Assembly (NCBI RefSeq): GCF_013744875.1
Contig: NZ_CP059399.1
Span: 5,456,001-5,520,000, forward strand
Origin: Nocardia huaxiensis
Lineage (GTDB): Bacteria; Actinomycetota; Actinomycetes; Mycobacteriales; Mycobacteriaceae
Reading direction: 5' to 3'
Length of the DNA stretch: 64,000 nucleotides
The notes below the pieces were generated by a model that made no database searches, was not told the DNA's origin, and worked only from the letters and a program-made list of their open reading frames with translations. The stretch's first letter is position 1, and each line of letters begins with the position of its first letter. The translations under genes were made by a program, and so were the position numbers. This document shows, piece by piece, positions 25,093-33,776 of this stretch.

Positions 25093-26301
25093 ATGAGCAC
25101 CACCACCAACCTCCGCATCCTGGTCGCCGGCGGCGGCATCGCAGGCAACGCCGTTGCACTGCAACTGGTTCGGGCCGGCGTCGCGGTCACCGTCGTAGAG
25201 CGCGCCGAGACCCCGCGGCCCGGCGGCCAGGCCGTCGACCTGCGCGGTCCCAGCCGCATGGTGGCCGAGCGCATGGGCCTGATGGAGGGCATCCGCAAGT
25301 ACCAGCTGCAGGAGGAGGCCATGCTGCTGGTCGACCGCAAGGGCGCGGAGATCTACCGCATGGGCGCCGACATGTTCGACGGCAAGGGCCCGGTCGCCGA
25401 TATCGAGATCTCCCGCGGAGATCTCAACAATGTCCTGCTCACCGAACTCGCCGCCGCCGCAGGCGAACTCGACTACCGCTACGGCGAGTGGGTCGAGGGC
25501 CTGACGCAGGACGAGACCGGAGTCGCGGTCACCTTCGCCTCCGGCGCGGTCGAGCGTTTCGACCTGGTGATCGGCGCGGACGGCGTGCACTCGGCCACGC
25601 GCCGAATGGCTTTCGGCCCCGAGGAGCAGTTCGCCACCTACCTGGGCGGCTACATGTCCTTCTACACCATCGACACCCCGGCCGGGGTGAACCCGGAGTG
25701 GATGACCATCCACCCGGTGCCCAGCGCCTCGGTGGGCGTGCGCGCCGACGCCGATCCGGCCACTTCCAAGGCCATCATCACGCTGCGCACCGAACAGAAT
25801 CCGGCGCTGCGCCGCGATGTGGCCGCGCAACAGCAGCTGATTCGCGACATGCTCGCCGGGGCGGGCTGGAAAGCGCCGGAGATCCTGGCCGCCATGGATT
25901 CCACGCCCGACTTCTACTTCGACGAACTCGTGCGCATCGACATGCCGACGCTCTCGGCCGGCCGGGTCACCCTGCTGGGTGATTCCGCGTTCTGCGGCTC
26001 CCCCATGACCGGCATGGGCACCGCCATGGCCATTGTGGGCGCTTACGTGCTCGCCGGTGAAATCGCGTCCACCCCGGGCGATCTCGCGGCCGCACTCGCC
26101 CGCTACGAGGAGATCGTCACCCCGTTCCTGGCCAAGGCCAAGGAGATTCCGGGCGGCGGCATCAAGATGATGCTGCCCACCTCCGAATTCGGGCTGAAGG
26201 CGGCGCAGTTGATGGGCAAGCTCATGACCACCAAGATCATGCGCCCGGTCATGATGAAGATGCTGGACCAGACCGAGGACTACGTGCTGCCGGAGTACTG
26301 A
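25093..26301 (+). CDS. FAD-dependent monooxygenase (PHBH/TetX-like fold)
   Basis: A 402-aa flavoprotein hydroxylase. It has the dinucleotide-binding LVAGGGIAGNAVALQLVRAGVAVTVVER (GxGxxG), the internal DLVIGADGVHSATRR (DG motif), and VTLLGDSAFCGSPMTGMGTAMAIVGAYVLAGEI (GD motif for FAD ribityl binding). It should hydroxylate an aromatic or polyketide-like substrate with NAD(P)H and O2. Control by the divergent TetR gene, with an antibiotic or aromatic inducer, is plausible but not shown. Confidence 0.87.
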   Translation: MSTTTNLRILVAGGGIAGNAVALQLVRAGVAVTVVERAETPRPGGQAVDLRGPSRMVAERMGLMEGIRKYQLQEEAMLLVDRKGAEIYRMGADMFDGKGPVADIEISRGDLNNVLLTELAAAAGELDYRYGEWVEGLTQDETGVAVTFASGAVERFDLVIGADGVHSATRRMAFGPEEQFATYLGGYMSFYTIDTPAGVNPEWMTIHPVPSASVGVRADADPATSKAIITLRTEQNPALRRDVAAQQQLIRDMLAGAGWKAPEILAAMDSTPDFYFDELVRIDMPTLSAGRVTLLGDSAFCGSPMTGMGTAMAIVGAYVLAGEIASTPGDLAAALARYEEIVTPFLAKAKEIPGGGIKMMLPTSEFGLKAAQLMGKLMTTKIMRPVMMKMLDQTEDYVLPEY

Positions 26302-26324
26302 TCGGTACCCACTAGTCTCGAATC

Positions 26325-27371
26325 GTGAAGCGGAAGATCATCATGGACGTCGACACCGGCATCGACGATTCGCTGGCTCTGCTCTACCTGCTGGCCTCCC
26401 CCGAGGCCGAGATCATCGGAATCGCCGCCACCGCGGGCAATGTGGCCGCCGATCGGGTGGCGGCCAACAACCTCGCCTGGCTGGACGTGTGTGGAGCCCC
26501 GGAGATCGAAGTGGCCCTGGGCGCCGCGGAACCTCTCGCGATTGCGCTGCGGACCACCGAGGACACCCACGGGCCCCAGGGTGTGGGGTATGCGGAACTC
26601 CCCGAGTCGCGGCGGACGGTGTCGGAGCGGTCGGCAGCGCAGATGTGGGTGGATCTGGTGCGCGCGCATCCCGGCGAGATCGTCGGGCTGTGCACCGGGC
26701 CGCTCACCAATCTGGCGCTGGCCCTGCGGCTCGAGCCCGAACTGCCCCGGCTGCTGCACCGGCTGGTGATCATGGGCGGGGCGTTCAACCATCCCGGGAA
26801 CACCACCCCCACCAACGAGTGGAACGTGCACGTGGATCCCGAAGCCGCCAAGCAGGTGTTCGACGCCTTCTCCGCGGCGCCGGCGGATCGACGGCCGATC
26901 GTGTGCGCGCTCGACATCACCGAGACCATCGAGATGCATCCCAAACATCTGGTGGCGCTGGCGGATCGGGCCGGGAGCACGCCCGCCGAGACCGTGGGGC
27001 CGCAGGACGGGCCGCAGTGGCGTTCGGCGGCAAGCAATCCCGTCATCCGGTATTTCACCGATGCGGTGCGGTTCTACTTCGACTTCCACCTCCTGTACGA
27101 CCAGGGGTACCTGGCGCACATGCACGATCCGTTCGCCGCAGCCGTGGCACTGGACCCGCAGTTGGCGGTGACCCGGCCCGCGACCGTGGATGTGGAGCTC
27201 GCGGGGACCATCACCCGGGCGACCACGGTGGCCGACTGGGCGGGCATGTGGGAGCGGGAACCCAACGCCGACATCGTGATCGGCACCGACCCCGAACTGT
27301 TCTTCGATCGCATGATCGCGCGCGTCGGCGATTTCGCCCGCACGCTCTACCCGCCGCAGGAGGCCCGGTGA
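26325..27371 (+). CDS. Nucleoside hydrolase (IunH-like)
   Basis: A 348-aa nucleoside hydrolase. The calcium-binding signature is DVDTGIDDSLALLYL at residues 8-22. Other family positions include LCTGPLTNLALAL, VIMGGAF and NEWNVHVDPEAA, and a late HDPFAAAVALDP. It splits the N-glycosidic bond of ribonucleosides into base and ribose. It overlaps the following amidohydrolase gene by 4 bp (GTGA), suggesting a nucleoside or base degradation unit. Confidence 0.9.
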   Translation: MKRKIIMDVDTGIDDSLALLYLLASPEAEIIGIAATAGNVAADRVAANNLAWLDVCGAPEIEVALGAAEPLAIALRTTEDTHGPQGVGYAELPESRRTVSERSAAQMWVDLVRAHPGEIVGLCTGPLTNLALALRLEPELPRLLHRLVIMGGAFNHPGNTTPTNEWNVHVDPEAAKQVFDAFSAAPADRRPIVCALDITETIEMHPKHLVALADRAGSTPAETVGPQDGPQWRSAASNPVIRYFTDAVRFYFDFHLLYDQGYLAHMHDPFAAAVALDPQLAVTRPATVDVELAGTITRATTVADWAGMWEREPNADIVIGTDPELFFDRMIARVGDFARTLYPPQEAR

Positions 27372-28294
27372 CCCGCGAAAACGACGGTGACTACAGCGCC
27401 GGATTCCGTGCGCGGCTCGGCCTGCCGGGGATCATCGATATTCATACCCATTTCATGCCCGAGCAGGTGCTGCGCAAGGTGTGGGAGTACTTCGATTCCG
27501 CGGGGCCGCTCACCGCGCGGCCGTGGCCCATCACCTATCGCGACGACGAACAGGTGCGGCTGAAGACCCTGCGGGGCTTCGGGGTTCGCGCGTTCACCTC
27601 GCTGGTGTACCCGCACAAGCCGGATATGGCGGCGTGGCTGAACGAGTGGACCGCCGATTTCGCCGCGCGCACGCCCGACTGTCTGCACACCGCCACCTTC
27701 TACCCCGAACAGCACGCGGCCTCGTATGTGGAGGCGGCGCTCGAGGCCGGGGCGCGGATCTTCAAGGTGCACGTGCAGGTCGGCCACTTCCATCCCGGCG
27801 ACCCGTTGCTCACCGAGGTATGGGGCATGCTGCAGGAGGCCGGGGTGCCGGTACTGATTCACTGCGGATCGGGTCCCGCCGCAGGGGAATTCACCGGTCC
27901 GGAGCCGATTGCCGCACTGCTGCGGCGTTTTCCGCGGCTGCGGTTGATCATCGCCCATATGGGCGCTCCCGAGTACAGCGAGTTCCTCGATCTCGCACAG
28001 GATTACGATGGAGTGCTGTTCGACACCACCATGAACTTCACGGACTTCTTCGAAGCCCAGGACCCGTTCCCGGCCGCGGAACGCGGCCGGCTGCGCTACT
28101 TCTCCGACCGCATCCTGTTCGGCAGCGACTTCCCGAATATCCCGTACTCCTACAGCCACGCCCTCTACGCGCTGGAACGTCTCGACCTCGGCGACGGGTG
28201 GCTGCGGCAGGTGTGCCACGACAACGCGGCGCGCATCTTCGACATCGACACGGCTGCTCAGATCGCGGACACCAGGCCCAGCTCACCGTCGTAG
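27368..28294 (+). CDS. Amidohydrolase-family (TIM-barrel) protein
   Basis: A 308-aa metal-dependent hydrolase or decarboxylase of the amidohydrolase-2 type: IIDIHTHFMPE (HxH metal site), FKVHVQVGHFHPGD, LIHCGSG, LIIAHMGAPEYSEFLDL and LFGSDFPN (final Asp). It may act on a product of the upstream nucleoside hydrolase, with which it overlaps. GTG 27368 is the start. Its last 37 bp overlap the convergent hibernation-factor gene. Confidence 0.85.
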   Translation: MTRENDGDYSAGFRARLGLPGIIDIHTHFMPEQVLRKVWEYFDSAGPLTARPWPITYRDDEQVRLKTLRGFGVRAFTSLVYPHKPDMAAWLNEWTADFAARTPDCLHTATFYPEQHAASYVEAALEAGARIFKVHVQVGHFHPGDPLLTEVWGMLQEAGVPVLIHCGSGPAAGEFTGPEPIAALLRRFPRLRLIIAHMGAPEYSEFLDLAQDYDGVLFDTTMNFTDFFEAQDPFPAAERGRLRYFSDRILFGSDFPNIPYSYSHALYALERLDLGDGWLRQVCHDNAARIFDIDTAAQIADTRPSSPS

Positions 28295-29001
28295 CGGCGA
28301 TACAGCAGGCGGCCCCGGCCCGCGGCGGCATCGGTGTAGAACACGAACGGCAGCCCGTACGCGCACAGGCGCGCGGCGGCCTCGTGTTCGGTGAGCCGGC
28401 GGGTCGGGTGCGGATTCATGGTCAGCGGCAGCTGCGCGAGCTCGCGGGGTGGATGGACACGGCGCTGGCGCGCCATACGTACGCCACGCGGGCCCGCCCA
28501 GTAGACGAGCGCGTCCTCGCCGGTCGCGGCATCGGTGAAAAGGTGTGCGTCGTAATCCATCCGGTCCATGACCGTCACCGCGACGCTGGGTGCGCACACC
28601 TGCAGTTCACACCGCTTGCGGTGCAGAACGAGTCCTTCGCCGGTGACCTGTGCCAGCGGTGCGCGCCCGGGATCGGGAGTCCAGCGTGACGGTGCGCCGT
28701 GCCGTAGGCGATGCAGCTGCCGGTCCAGCCGTTCCGCGGCGAAGGTGAGCGCGAAGCCGCCCGGCCCGTCGATCTGGGTGCGCACCGGCTCACCATCGAG
28801 GACCAGGTTCACCTGGGCCACGGTCCGTCCACCCGGGTGGGCGCCGCCGGTGAGCCGCACCCGCGCTCCCCCGTCGATGTGATGACGACGCAGGGTGCGG
28901 CCGATGACTCCCTGCGCCCGTATCAATTCCAGTGGCGGCAGCTCACCGCTCACGCTCACCTCGATCTCCGGCTCCGCCACCATCACCTCGCCTGTGCCCA
29001 C
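28258..29001 (-). CDS. Dormancy-type ribosome hibernation factor (Rv0079/RafH-like)
   Basis: A 247-aa S30AE/HPF-related protein. An N-terminal S30AE-like domain (ARVRLTGGAHPGGRTVAQVNLVLDGEPVRTQIDG) is followed by the C-terminal domain MDRMDYDAHLFTDAATGEDALVYWAGPRGVRMARQ and GRGRLLYRRYDGELGLV. The same core is in M. tuberculosis Rv0079, a DosR-regulon protein, and in mycobacterial RafH, which stabilises ribosomes in hypoxia. GTG 29001 is chosen because GGAGG lies ten bases upstream; ATG 29055 and ATG 28983 are alternatives. A DosR-like box at 29082-29097 sits about 80 bp upstream. Confidence 0.85.
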   Translation of the reverse strand: MGTGEVMVAEPEIEVSVSGELPPLELIRAQGVIGRTLRRHHIDGGARVRLTGGAHPGGRTVAQVNLVLDGEPVRTQIDGPGGFALTFAAERLDRQLHRLRHGAPSRWTPDPGRAPLAQVTGEGLVLHRKRCELQVCAPSVAVTVMDRMDYDAHLFTDAATGEDALVYWAGPRGVRMARQRRVHPPRELAQLPLTMNPHPTRRLTEHEAAARLCAYGLPFVFYTDAAAGRGRLLYRRYDGELGLVSAI

Positions 29002-29081
29002 GGAACGCCCACCTCCGTTCGTCTCGCCTCCGAGCCGGATTCCGGCCGCACCCATGGCACCACCGAGGTGCGATCACGAAC

Positions 29082-29097
29082 AGGGTCGAAAGTCCTC
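29082..29097 (-). promoter_or_regulatory. DosR-like box upstream of hibernation factor
   Basis: Minus-strand GAGGACTTTCGACCCT, an imperfect palindrome nearly identical to the box at 60659. If it lies near -42 to -60, transcription would start around 29040, which disfavours ATG 29055 as the start codon of the downstream gene. Confidence 0.55.
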
Positions 29098-29125
29098 GCG
29101 GGCCACCGATTCACGTTCGTCCTGG

Positions 29126-29380
29126 TCAGCGGGGTGCGATGTGGGTGCGCAGGGTGGCGAGCCGGTCCGCGTACTCCTGCGCGTCGATCTCGCCACGCGC
29201 GAAGCGCTGCGCCAGTACGTCTTCCGCGCGCGGCGGTTCCGACCGGGGCGTGCGATCACGGTCGGCGACGGCGAAGCGGATCAGCACGATCAGCCCCGCG
29301 ATCAGCAGACCCCAGAACAGCAGCATCCCCAGCCCCATGCCGGCGTAACCCCAGCCGTTCATATCGTGGTCGTACCACAT
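29126..29380 (-). CDS. Small membrane protein with SHOCT-type C-terminus
   Basis: An 84-aa protein. The N-terminus WYDHDMNGWGYAGMGLG leads into one transmembrane helix (MLLFWGLLIAGLIVLIRFAV). The C-terminal EDVLAQRFARGEIDAQEYADRLATL is the short SHOCT motif found at the end of many oligomeric proteins. ATG 29380-29378 has AGGAAG seven bases upstream. It lies between the hibernation-factor and flavodoxin genes on the same strand. Function unknown. Confidence 0.75.
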   Translation of the reverse strand: MWYDHDMNGWGYAGMGLGMLLFWGLLIAGLIVLIRFAVADRDRTPRSEPPRAEDVLAQRFARGEIDAQEYADRLATLRTHIAPR

Positions 29381-29524
29381 CACGACACTTCCTCTCTCGT
29401 CGTGGTACCGGGACCGCCGCGCCGATCGCGGCGGTTCACCAGTCACTGTGCGCCGGGTGTCGGCCTCGGCAGCAGGGGCGATCGACCTCGCCGCCGAGTA
29501 CCAACGGCCTCGTGCCGCCGGCTC

Positions 29525-30163
29525 TCACCGCGACTTGCGCGGCTCGCGTTGCTGATCCTCGACGTACGCCTGGATCAGCGACCAGGGCGCGCCGGAACGA
29601 GACCCGTGGTCCGCTGCCGCGCCGCTCTGATTCGGTTGTGCCACATGCGCTTTCAGGTCGGCGGCGACGCGGTCCGCCCAGGTCTTGATGTCCTCCCAGT
29701 TGCGCAGGTCCGTCGCCGGGAGCACGCGCAGGGGCGAGGCGGGCAGCTTGCGTAGCATGCGCATGGGCCAGGACAGGCCCGCCGGATCCCAGCGGCCGCC
29801 GAACATTCCGAGAAGGAAGGGACGCAGCCAGTCGTAGTGGGCCAGCATGGCGTCGAGCTGCTCGCGGATCTCCTCGACCGGCTGCTGCGGATCCACCTGG
29901 CCGGTGGCGAACACCGCCACGTCGCGATGCGCCAGCACATGACCGAACCGGCTCAGGAAGCGGCGTGCCGGGCGCGGCCAGCGCCCGTAATAGAACGGGG
30001 CGCCCAGCACGAATGCACGATACTCGTCGACCGTGCGAATGTCGTTCATGGGCCGGCAGTCCGTGTCGAGGCCCGCCGCACGCAACACCGCCGCCACCTG
30101 TTCGGCGATCTCCCGGGTGGAACCGTAGCGACTGGCGTAGGCGACCAGCGTTCGATTTCTCAT
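29525..30163 (-). CDS. Flavodoxin-domain protein
   Basis: A 212-aa protein with the FMN-phosphate loop VAYASRYGSTREIAEQV near the N-terminus, LGAPFYYGRWPRPARRFL in the middle and FATGQVDPQQ. It belongs to the protoporphyrinogen-oxidase-like (HemG-type) flavodoxin group and probably carries electrons. ATG 30163 is chosen: AAAGGA lies six bases upstream. It is in the dormancy island on the same strand as the SHOCT protein and hibernation factor. Confidence 0.82.
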   Translation of the reverse strand: MRNRTLVAYASRYGSTREIAEQVAAVLRAAGLDTDCRPMNDIRTVDEYRAFVLGAPFYYGRWPRPARRFLSRFGHVLAHRDVAVFATGQVDPQQPVEEIREQLDAMLAHYDWLRPFLLGMFGGRWDPAGLSWPMRMLRKLPASPLRVLPATDLRNWEDIKTWADRVAADLKAHVAQPNQSGAAADHGSRSGAPWSLIQAYVEDQQREPRKSR

Positions 30164-30363
30164 TGGATTTCCTTTGCCGCGGAATCTCTTACGCACCCAT
30201 GGTCGGACGGCGGGACCGCCCGGCGGCAGGGCCGGTGGCTAGCGCCGGACGTGACGATGGTCCTCATACCCGCCGTCCGACGTCCGGCCCCGAACCGGTG
30301 ACGTCCGGCCCTGCCGTCCGCCGCCTCGGAATCCCAGGATCGTTCACGAACCCTGCGGAACAA

Positions 30364-30382
30364 GGCCCTTCGGCGAAGGGCC
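30364..30382. promoter_or_regulatory. Dyad GGCCCTTCG-g-CGAAGGGCC before SRPBCC gene
   Basis: A perfect 9-bp inverted repeat around one base, 13 bp before the ATG at 30396. It contains the CCTTCGGC core seen in the DosR-like boxes but is self-complementary in a different phase; it could also be a 5' UTR hairpin. Confidence 0.35.
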
Positions 30383-30469
30383 CGGCGAGAGAGGGATGTT
30401 CATGAACAAGGCCACGGCGGGGATCGTCGGCGTCGCGTCGGCGCTGGCGGGATTGGCGGCCGATATCGG

Positions 30470-31105
30470 ATGCTGGCTCGCACCAGGTGCCTGACCTGGG
30501 GTGCGACGGCGGAGGAGGCCGCGCGCGCCATGCCCGGGGACGGGTTGCTCAGCGCACCGGATGTGCTGGCCACCCGGGCGGTCACGATCGCGGCCGACCC
30601 CGCGGCCGTGTGGCCGTGGCTGGTGCAGATCGGGCCGGGACGCGGCGGGGCGTACACCTATGACTGGATCGAGAATCTGCTCGGTCTGGATATGCACAGC
30701 GCGGAATCGATTCTGCCGCAGTATCAGAACCTGTCGGTCGGGCAGACGCTGCCGCTGGGGTCGTCGGGGCCGGCGCTGCGGGTGGCCATCGCGGACGCAC
30801 CGCACGCGCTGGTGTTCGCGTCGCTGGATCACCGGTGGGTGTGGGCGTTCGGCCTGTATCCGGTCGCGGGCGGGACGCGATTGGTGAGCCGTAATCGGAT
30901 CGCGCTGCCGCACCTGTCCGGGCCGAGCAGATTCGTCTACACGTCGATCATGGAGCCCGGCAGTCTCGTCATGGAGCGCAAGATGCTGCTGGGAATCAAG
31001 GAACGCGCCGAGCGCAAGCGCGAACTCGCGGTGACCAATGGCCCCGGGGCGCGGTCGGAAAGCCCGTATTCGCCCGGCGGCGCAGCGCGAACACTCGAGG
31101 TATGA
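30470..31105 (+). CDS. SRPBCC-superfamily protein, N-terminus probably frameshifted
   Basis: A 211-aa protein with a START/SRPBCC-like core: TRAVTIAADPAAVWPWLVQIGPGRGGAYTYDWIENLLGLDMHSAESILPQYQ. Its ligand is unknown. ATG 30470 has no good ribosome site. A proper start (ATG 30396 or 30402 after GAGAGAGG) opens another frame, MNKATAGIVGVASALAGLAADIG, which ends at 30494. Adding one base near 30459-30466 would fuse both into a typical N-terminal membrane-anchor form (...LAGLAAxYRMLARTRCLTWGA). A one-base loss or sequence error is therefore likely. The stop overlaps the next gene by 4 bp. Confidence 0.65.
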   Translation: MLARTRCLTWGATAEEAARAMPGDGLLSAPDVLATRAVTIAADPAAVWPWLVQIGPGRGGAYTYDWIENLLGLDMHSAESILPQYQNLSVGQTLPLGSSGPALRVAIADAPHALVFASLDHRWVWAFGLYPVAGGTRLVSRNRIALPHLSGPSRFVYTSIMEPGSLVMERKMLLGIKERAERKRELAVTNGPGARSESPYSPGGAARTLEV

Positions 31106-32103
31106 CCGCTATGAACGTCACTCCCGTTTCCGTTCCCGATCACCGGACGATGCTGGCGGCGATGCGGCTGGCCTCCCGCGCGCCGTCGGTGCACAACACC
31201 CAGCCCTGGCACTGGGTGTTCGACGGCGAGAAACTGCACCTCTACACCGATACCGACCGGTTGCTCACCGCGGCGGATCCGCTGGGCCGGCAGCTGGTGA
31301 TCAGTTGCGGGGCAATGTTGCACCACGTGCGCACCGCGTTCGGTGCGCACGGCTGGCATACCGATACCGTGCGGGTGCCCAATCTGCTCGAACCCGGTCA
31401 TCTGGCCGAGATCAGCTTCCGTCCGTGGCCGAATCCGCCCGCGGGGCTGGTCGCGCGGGCCGCCGTCATCGACGAGCGGCGCACCGACCGGCTGCCGCTG
31501 AACCCGCCACAGAACTGGGAGGCGGTGCTGCCGCGGCTGCGCATGCTGGTGTCGCCGCACTACCTCGAGCTCGACGCGCTCGACGACAGCGTCCGACCGC
31601 GCCTGGCCGCCGCCTCCGAGCAGGCCGGCGCGCTGCGCCGCCACGACATGATGTATCAGGCCGAGATCGGCTGGTGGACGGGCCATTCCGGAATGCCGGA
31701 GGGGGTGCCGGCCGACGCGTTGATCTCCGACGCCGAAGCCGTCCGGGTCGATGTCGCCCGCACCTTCCCGAAGGCGCCGCACGCCATGCGCCGGGAAGGA
31801 ACCGAGGATCGCGCAGCCCTGGTGGTGCTCAGCTCCCCGGCCAACTCCCCCACCGAATGGCTGCGCACCGGCGAGGCGCTGTCGGCGGTATTGCTCGAAT
31901 GCGCCAGCGTGGGCCTGGCGACCTGCGCACTCACGCACATCACCGAATTGCCGACCGGCCGTTCGCTGTTGGCGGGGCTGCTCCCCCGGCCGGGCATTCC
32001 GCAGATCGTCATCCGCATCGGCACCGCCCCCGACGACGCGGAGCTGCATGCCCCGACACCGCGCCGCCCGTTGACCGACATCTTCGAGGAGGCCCGCCAC
32101 TGA
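31102..32103 (+). CDS. Acg-family nitroreductase-like protein (Rv3131/Rv2032-like), copy 1
   Basis: A 333-aa protein of the Acg family: AMRLASRAPSVHNTQPWHWVFDGEKLHLYTDTDRLL at the N-terminus, RRHDMMYQAEIGWWTGHSGMPEGVP in the middle, and GEALSAVLLECASVGLATCALTHITELP. The family has a tandem nitroreductase fold that binds FMN but often lacks measurable reductase activity. Acg proteins are induced by DosR in M. tuberculosis. Sequence from other members suggests FMN sequestration or stress tolerance. It overlaps the SRPBCC gene (ATGA) and is followed by a terminator. Confidence 0.88.
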   Translation: MTAMNVTPVSVPDHRTMLAAMRLASRAPSVHNTQPWHWVFDGEKLHLYTDTDRLLTAADPLGRQLVISCGAMLHHVRTAFGAHGWHTDTVRVPNLLEPGHLAEISFRPWPNPPAGLVARAAVIDERRTDRLPLNPPQNWEAVLPRLRMLVSPHYLELDALDDSVRPRLAAASEQAGALRRHDMMYQAEIGWWTGHSGMPEGVPADALISDAEAVRVDVARTFPKAPHAMRREGTEDRAALVVLSSPANSPTEWLRTGEALSAVLLECASVGLATCALTHITELPTGRSLLAGLLPRPGIPQIVIRIGTAPDDAELHAPTPRRPLTDIFEEARH

Positions 32104-32128
32104 ATCTCCGCCACGAGCAACGCGACCC

Positions 32129-32159
32129 GCGCCGCAGGACCGGAAGGTCTCTGCGGCGC
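32129..32159. terminator. Hairpin terminator after Acg copy 1
   Basis: GCGCCGCAGGACC and GGTCTCTGCGGCGC pair around a GGAA loop with one bulged base. It lies 26 bp after the stop. Confidence 0.6.
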
Positions 32160-32250
32160 TGTCGTTTCCGGGCAACCGGCGGGGATGACCGAAACCGGCA
32201 CGCAATGCACTACGGCACGCGCCGCATATTCGCGTTGCCCGCACACAAGT

Positions 32251-32281
32251 CGCGGCCGATCCGGCTGCCGGATCGGCCGCG
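32251..32281. terminator. Perfect 14-bp hairpin between convergent genes
   Basis: CGCGGCCGATCCGG (32251-32264) pairs perfectly with CCGGATCGGCCGCG (32268-32281) around CTG. It is 31 bp beyond the end of the convergent universal stress protein gene. Confidence 0.65.
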
Positions 32282-32311
32282 TGTGTTGTCGCCCGCGCCG
32301 CGCGTGGTGCT

Positions 32312-33235
32312 TCAGCGGTCCGGATGCACCACCATGACCGGGCAGTGCGCGTGCTGCACCAGCGAGTGCGTGGTGGAGCCGAGCAGCATGCCCATCAGGC
32401 CGCCGCGGCCGCGATTGCCGACCACGACCAACTGCGCCAGCGCCGACCAGGTGCGCAGGTGGGTGGCGGGATCGGAGAAGTAGATCCGCCGGGTCACCTC
32501 GACCTCCGGGTACTTCTCCCGCCAGCCGGCCAAGCGTTCGGCGAGGATCGCCTCCTCGACATTGTCGAGATCGCCGAGCGCCGGCAGGGGTTTCGCACCG
32601 GCGAACTTGCCGAAGACCCAGTCACTCCAGACGTGAACCGCCACCAGGGTGGTGCGCCGTTCGGCGGCCTCCACGAACGCCGCGCCGATCGCGGCCTCGC
32701 TGACCGGACTGCCGTCCACGCCCACCACCACCGGTCCCGTCTCGCGAACGGTGTTGTCCGCGTCCGGATCCGGGCGCACCACGAGGACGGGACAGCGGGC
32801 GTGCGCGGTGACGGCGAGCAGGGTGGAGCCCAGATGGCTGACGGTACCGTTCTCGCCGGTCGCGCCGAGCACGACGGCGTACGCGGTGGCGCTCCGCTCG
32901 ATCAGCAGCCGGGTGGCGTCGTCGGCGGACAGGTGCACGGTGACGCGCAGGCCCGGTTCCAGTTCGCGGACGAGGCGCTCGGCGTGCAGCACCACCGCCT
33001 TGCCGTGTGCGCGGGCGCTCTCCACCAGCCGCGGCACCACGACCTCGTAGACGCCCAGCACCCGATTGATTCCGACCAGGTCCATGCCGTGCACGATGTG
33101 CAGTCCGCGGCCGCGCCCGGCGGCGTACGCGGCGGCCCAGCGCAGGGCCGTCTCCGATCCGGGGGATCCGTCGACCCCGACGACCACGGCCGCCGAGGCC
33201 AGTAGATGCGGATCGCCGTAGGCGTGGGCTGTCAT
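32312..33235 (-). CDS. Universal stress protein, tandem Usp domains (copy A)
   Basis: A 307-aa protein with two Usp domains. Domain 1 starts AAVVVGVDGSPGSETALRWAAAYA and ends with an ATP-loop-like LGATGENGTVSHLGSTLLAVTAHARCPVLVV. Domain 2 starts GPVVVGVDGSPVSEAAIGAAF and ends with VVVGNRGRGGLMGMLLGSTTHSLVQHAHCPVMVV, the G-x2-G-x9-G-S/T ATP-binding signature. It resembles Rv2623/Rv1996, DosR-regulon proteins. ATG 33235 is the start. A DosR-like box at 33344-33359 lies about 110 bp upstream, in a promoter region shared in sequence with copy D. Confidence 0.9.
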   Translation of the reverse strand: MTAHAYGDPHLLASAAVVVGVDGSPGSETALRWAAAYAAGRGRGLHIVHGMDLVGINRVLGVYEVVVPRLVESARAHGKAVVLHAERLVRELEPGLRVTVHLSADDATRLLIERSATAYAVVLGATGENGTVSHLGSTLLAVTAHARCPVLVVRPDPDADNTVRETGPVVVGVDGSPVSEAAIGAAFVEAAERRTTLVAVHVWSDWVFGKFAGAKPLPALGDLDNVEEAILAERLAGWREKYPEVEVTRRIYFSDPATHLRTWSALAQLVVVGNRGRGGLMGMLLGSTTHSLVQHAHCPVMVVHPDR

Positions 33236-33292
33236 GACCGCCTCCGTCTGTGCTGGGGGTTCACGGTGCCCGGACCCGGGCATCCAACCCCT

Positions 33293-33359
33293 ACGGTAGA
33301 GAGGAAGCCGGCGCGCGGACTGCGGTCGATCGTCCTCAGCCGCAGGGCCGAAAGGCCGC
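33293..33359 (-). promoter_or_regulatory. Usp copy A promoter region with DosR-like box
   Basis: Minus strand: box GCGGCCTTTCGGCCCT (33359-33344), then GACGATCGACCGCAGT (33334-33319), then TCTACCGT (33300-33293). The same three elements with the same spacing precede Usp copy D (54660-54595). Confidence 0.55.
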
Positions 33360-33420
33360 CCTGCGCACCGGCTTCGACCTGGCGTTTCCACGGCCGGGAC
33401 GGGTCCGGTTTCGACCGATC

Positions 33421-33436
33421 ACGGCCCTTGGTCCCG
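33421..33436. promoter_or_regulatory. DosR-like box upstream of small membrane-protein gene
   Basis: ACGGCCCTTGGTCCCG; its reverse complement is CGGGACCAAGGGCCGT. It ends 58 bp before the start codon at 33495. Confidence 0.5.
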
Positions 33437-33494
33437 GTCCGATCGGGAACATCGCCTCTGATCGCCGAGCGATCGCCGGAAGAAGCTGGCTGCC

Positions 33495-33767
33495 ATGCGA
33501 ACCCGTCTGCGTACCGATCCGCTTCCGACACTCGCCGTGCTCGCCGGGACGGCCATGGTGATCGCGGTGCCCCTCACCCTGGCCTGGCTGCCGATGTGGG
33601 CGGACCGGTACGGCGCGGTGCTCGTCTATCTGGCCTTCCTCGAATACGGCGGGGTGGCCGCCGGTTTGGTGCGCTGGGGTGTCGGGGAGTTCCGGCGGTC
33701 GGCGCCGACCTGGGTCGCTCGAATCGAGGACCAACGACTCCTGCTCGGCCGGTCCCGCGACACCTAG
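33495..33767 (+). CDS. Small membrane protein, 90 aa
   Basis: Two hydrophobic segments, LAVLAGTAMVIAVPLTLAWL and GAVLVYLAFLEYGGVAAGLV, followed by a polar tail ending LLLGRSRDT. No family recognised. It is 9 bp upstream of Acg copy 2 and downstream of a DosR-like box, so it probably belongs to a dormancy operon. Confidence 0.65.
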   Translation: MRTRLRTDPLPTLAVLAGTAMVIAVPLTLAWLPMWADRYGAVLVYLAFLEYGGVAAGLVRWGVGEFRRSAPTWVARIEDQRLLLGRSRDT

Positions 33768-33776
33768 CGTTGCCCT

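Noticed and set aside
30200-30330. DosR-like box before the flavodoxin gene
   Set aside because: Only weak fragments such as GAGGACCATCGTCAC were present; not good enough to list as a site.
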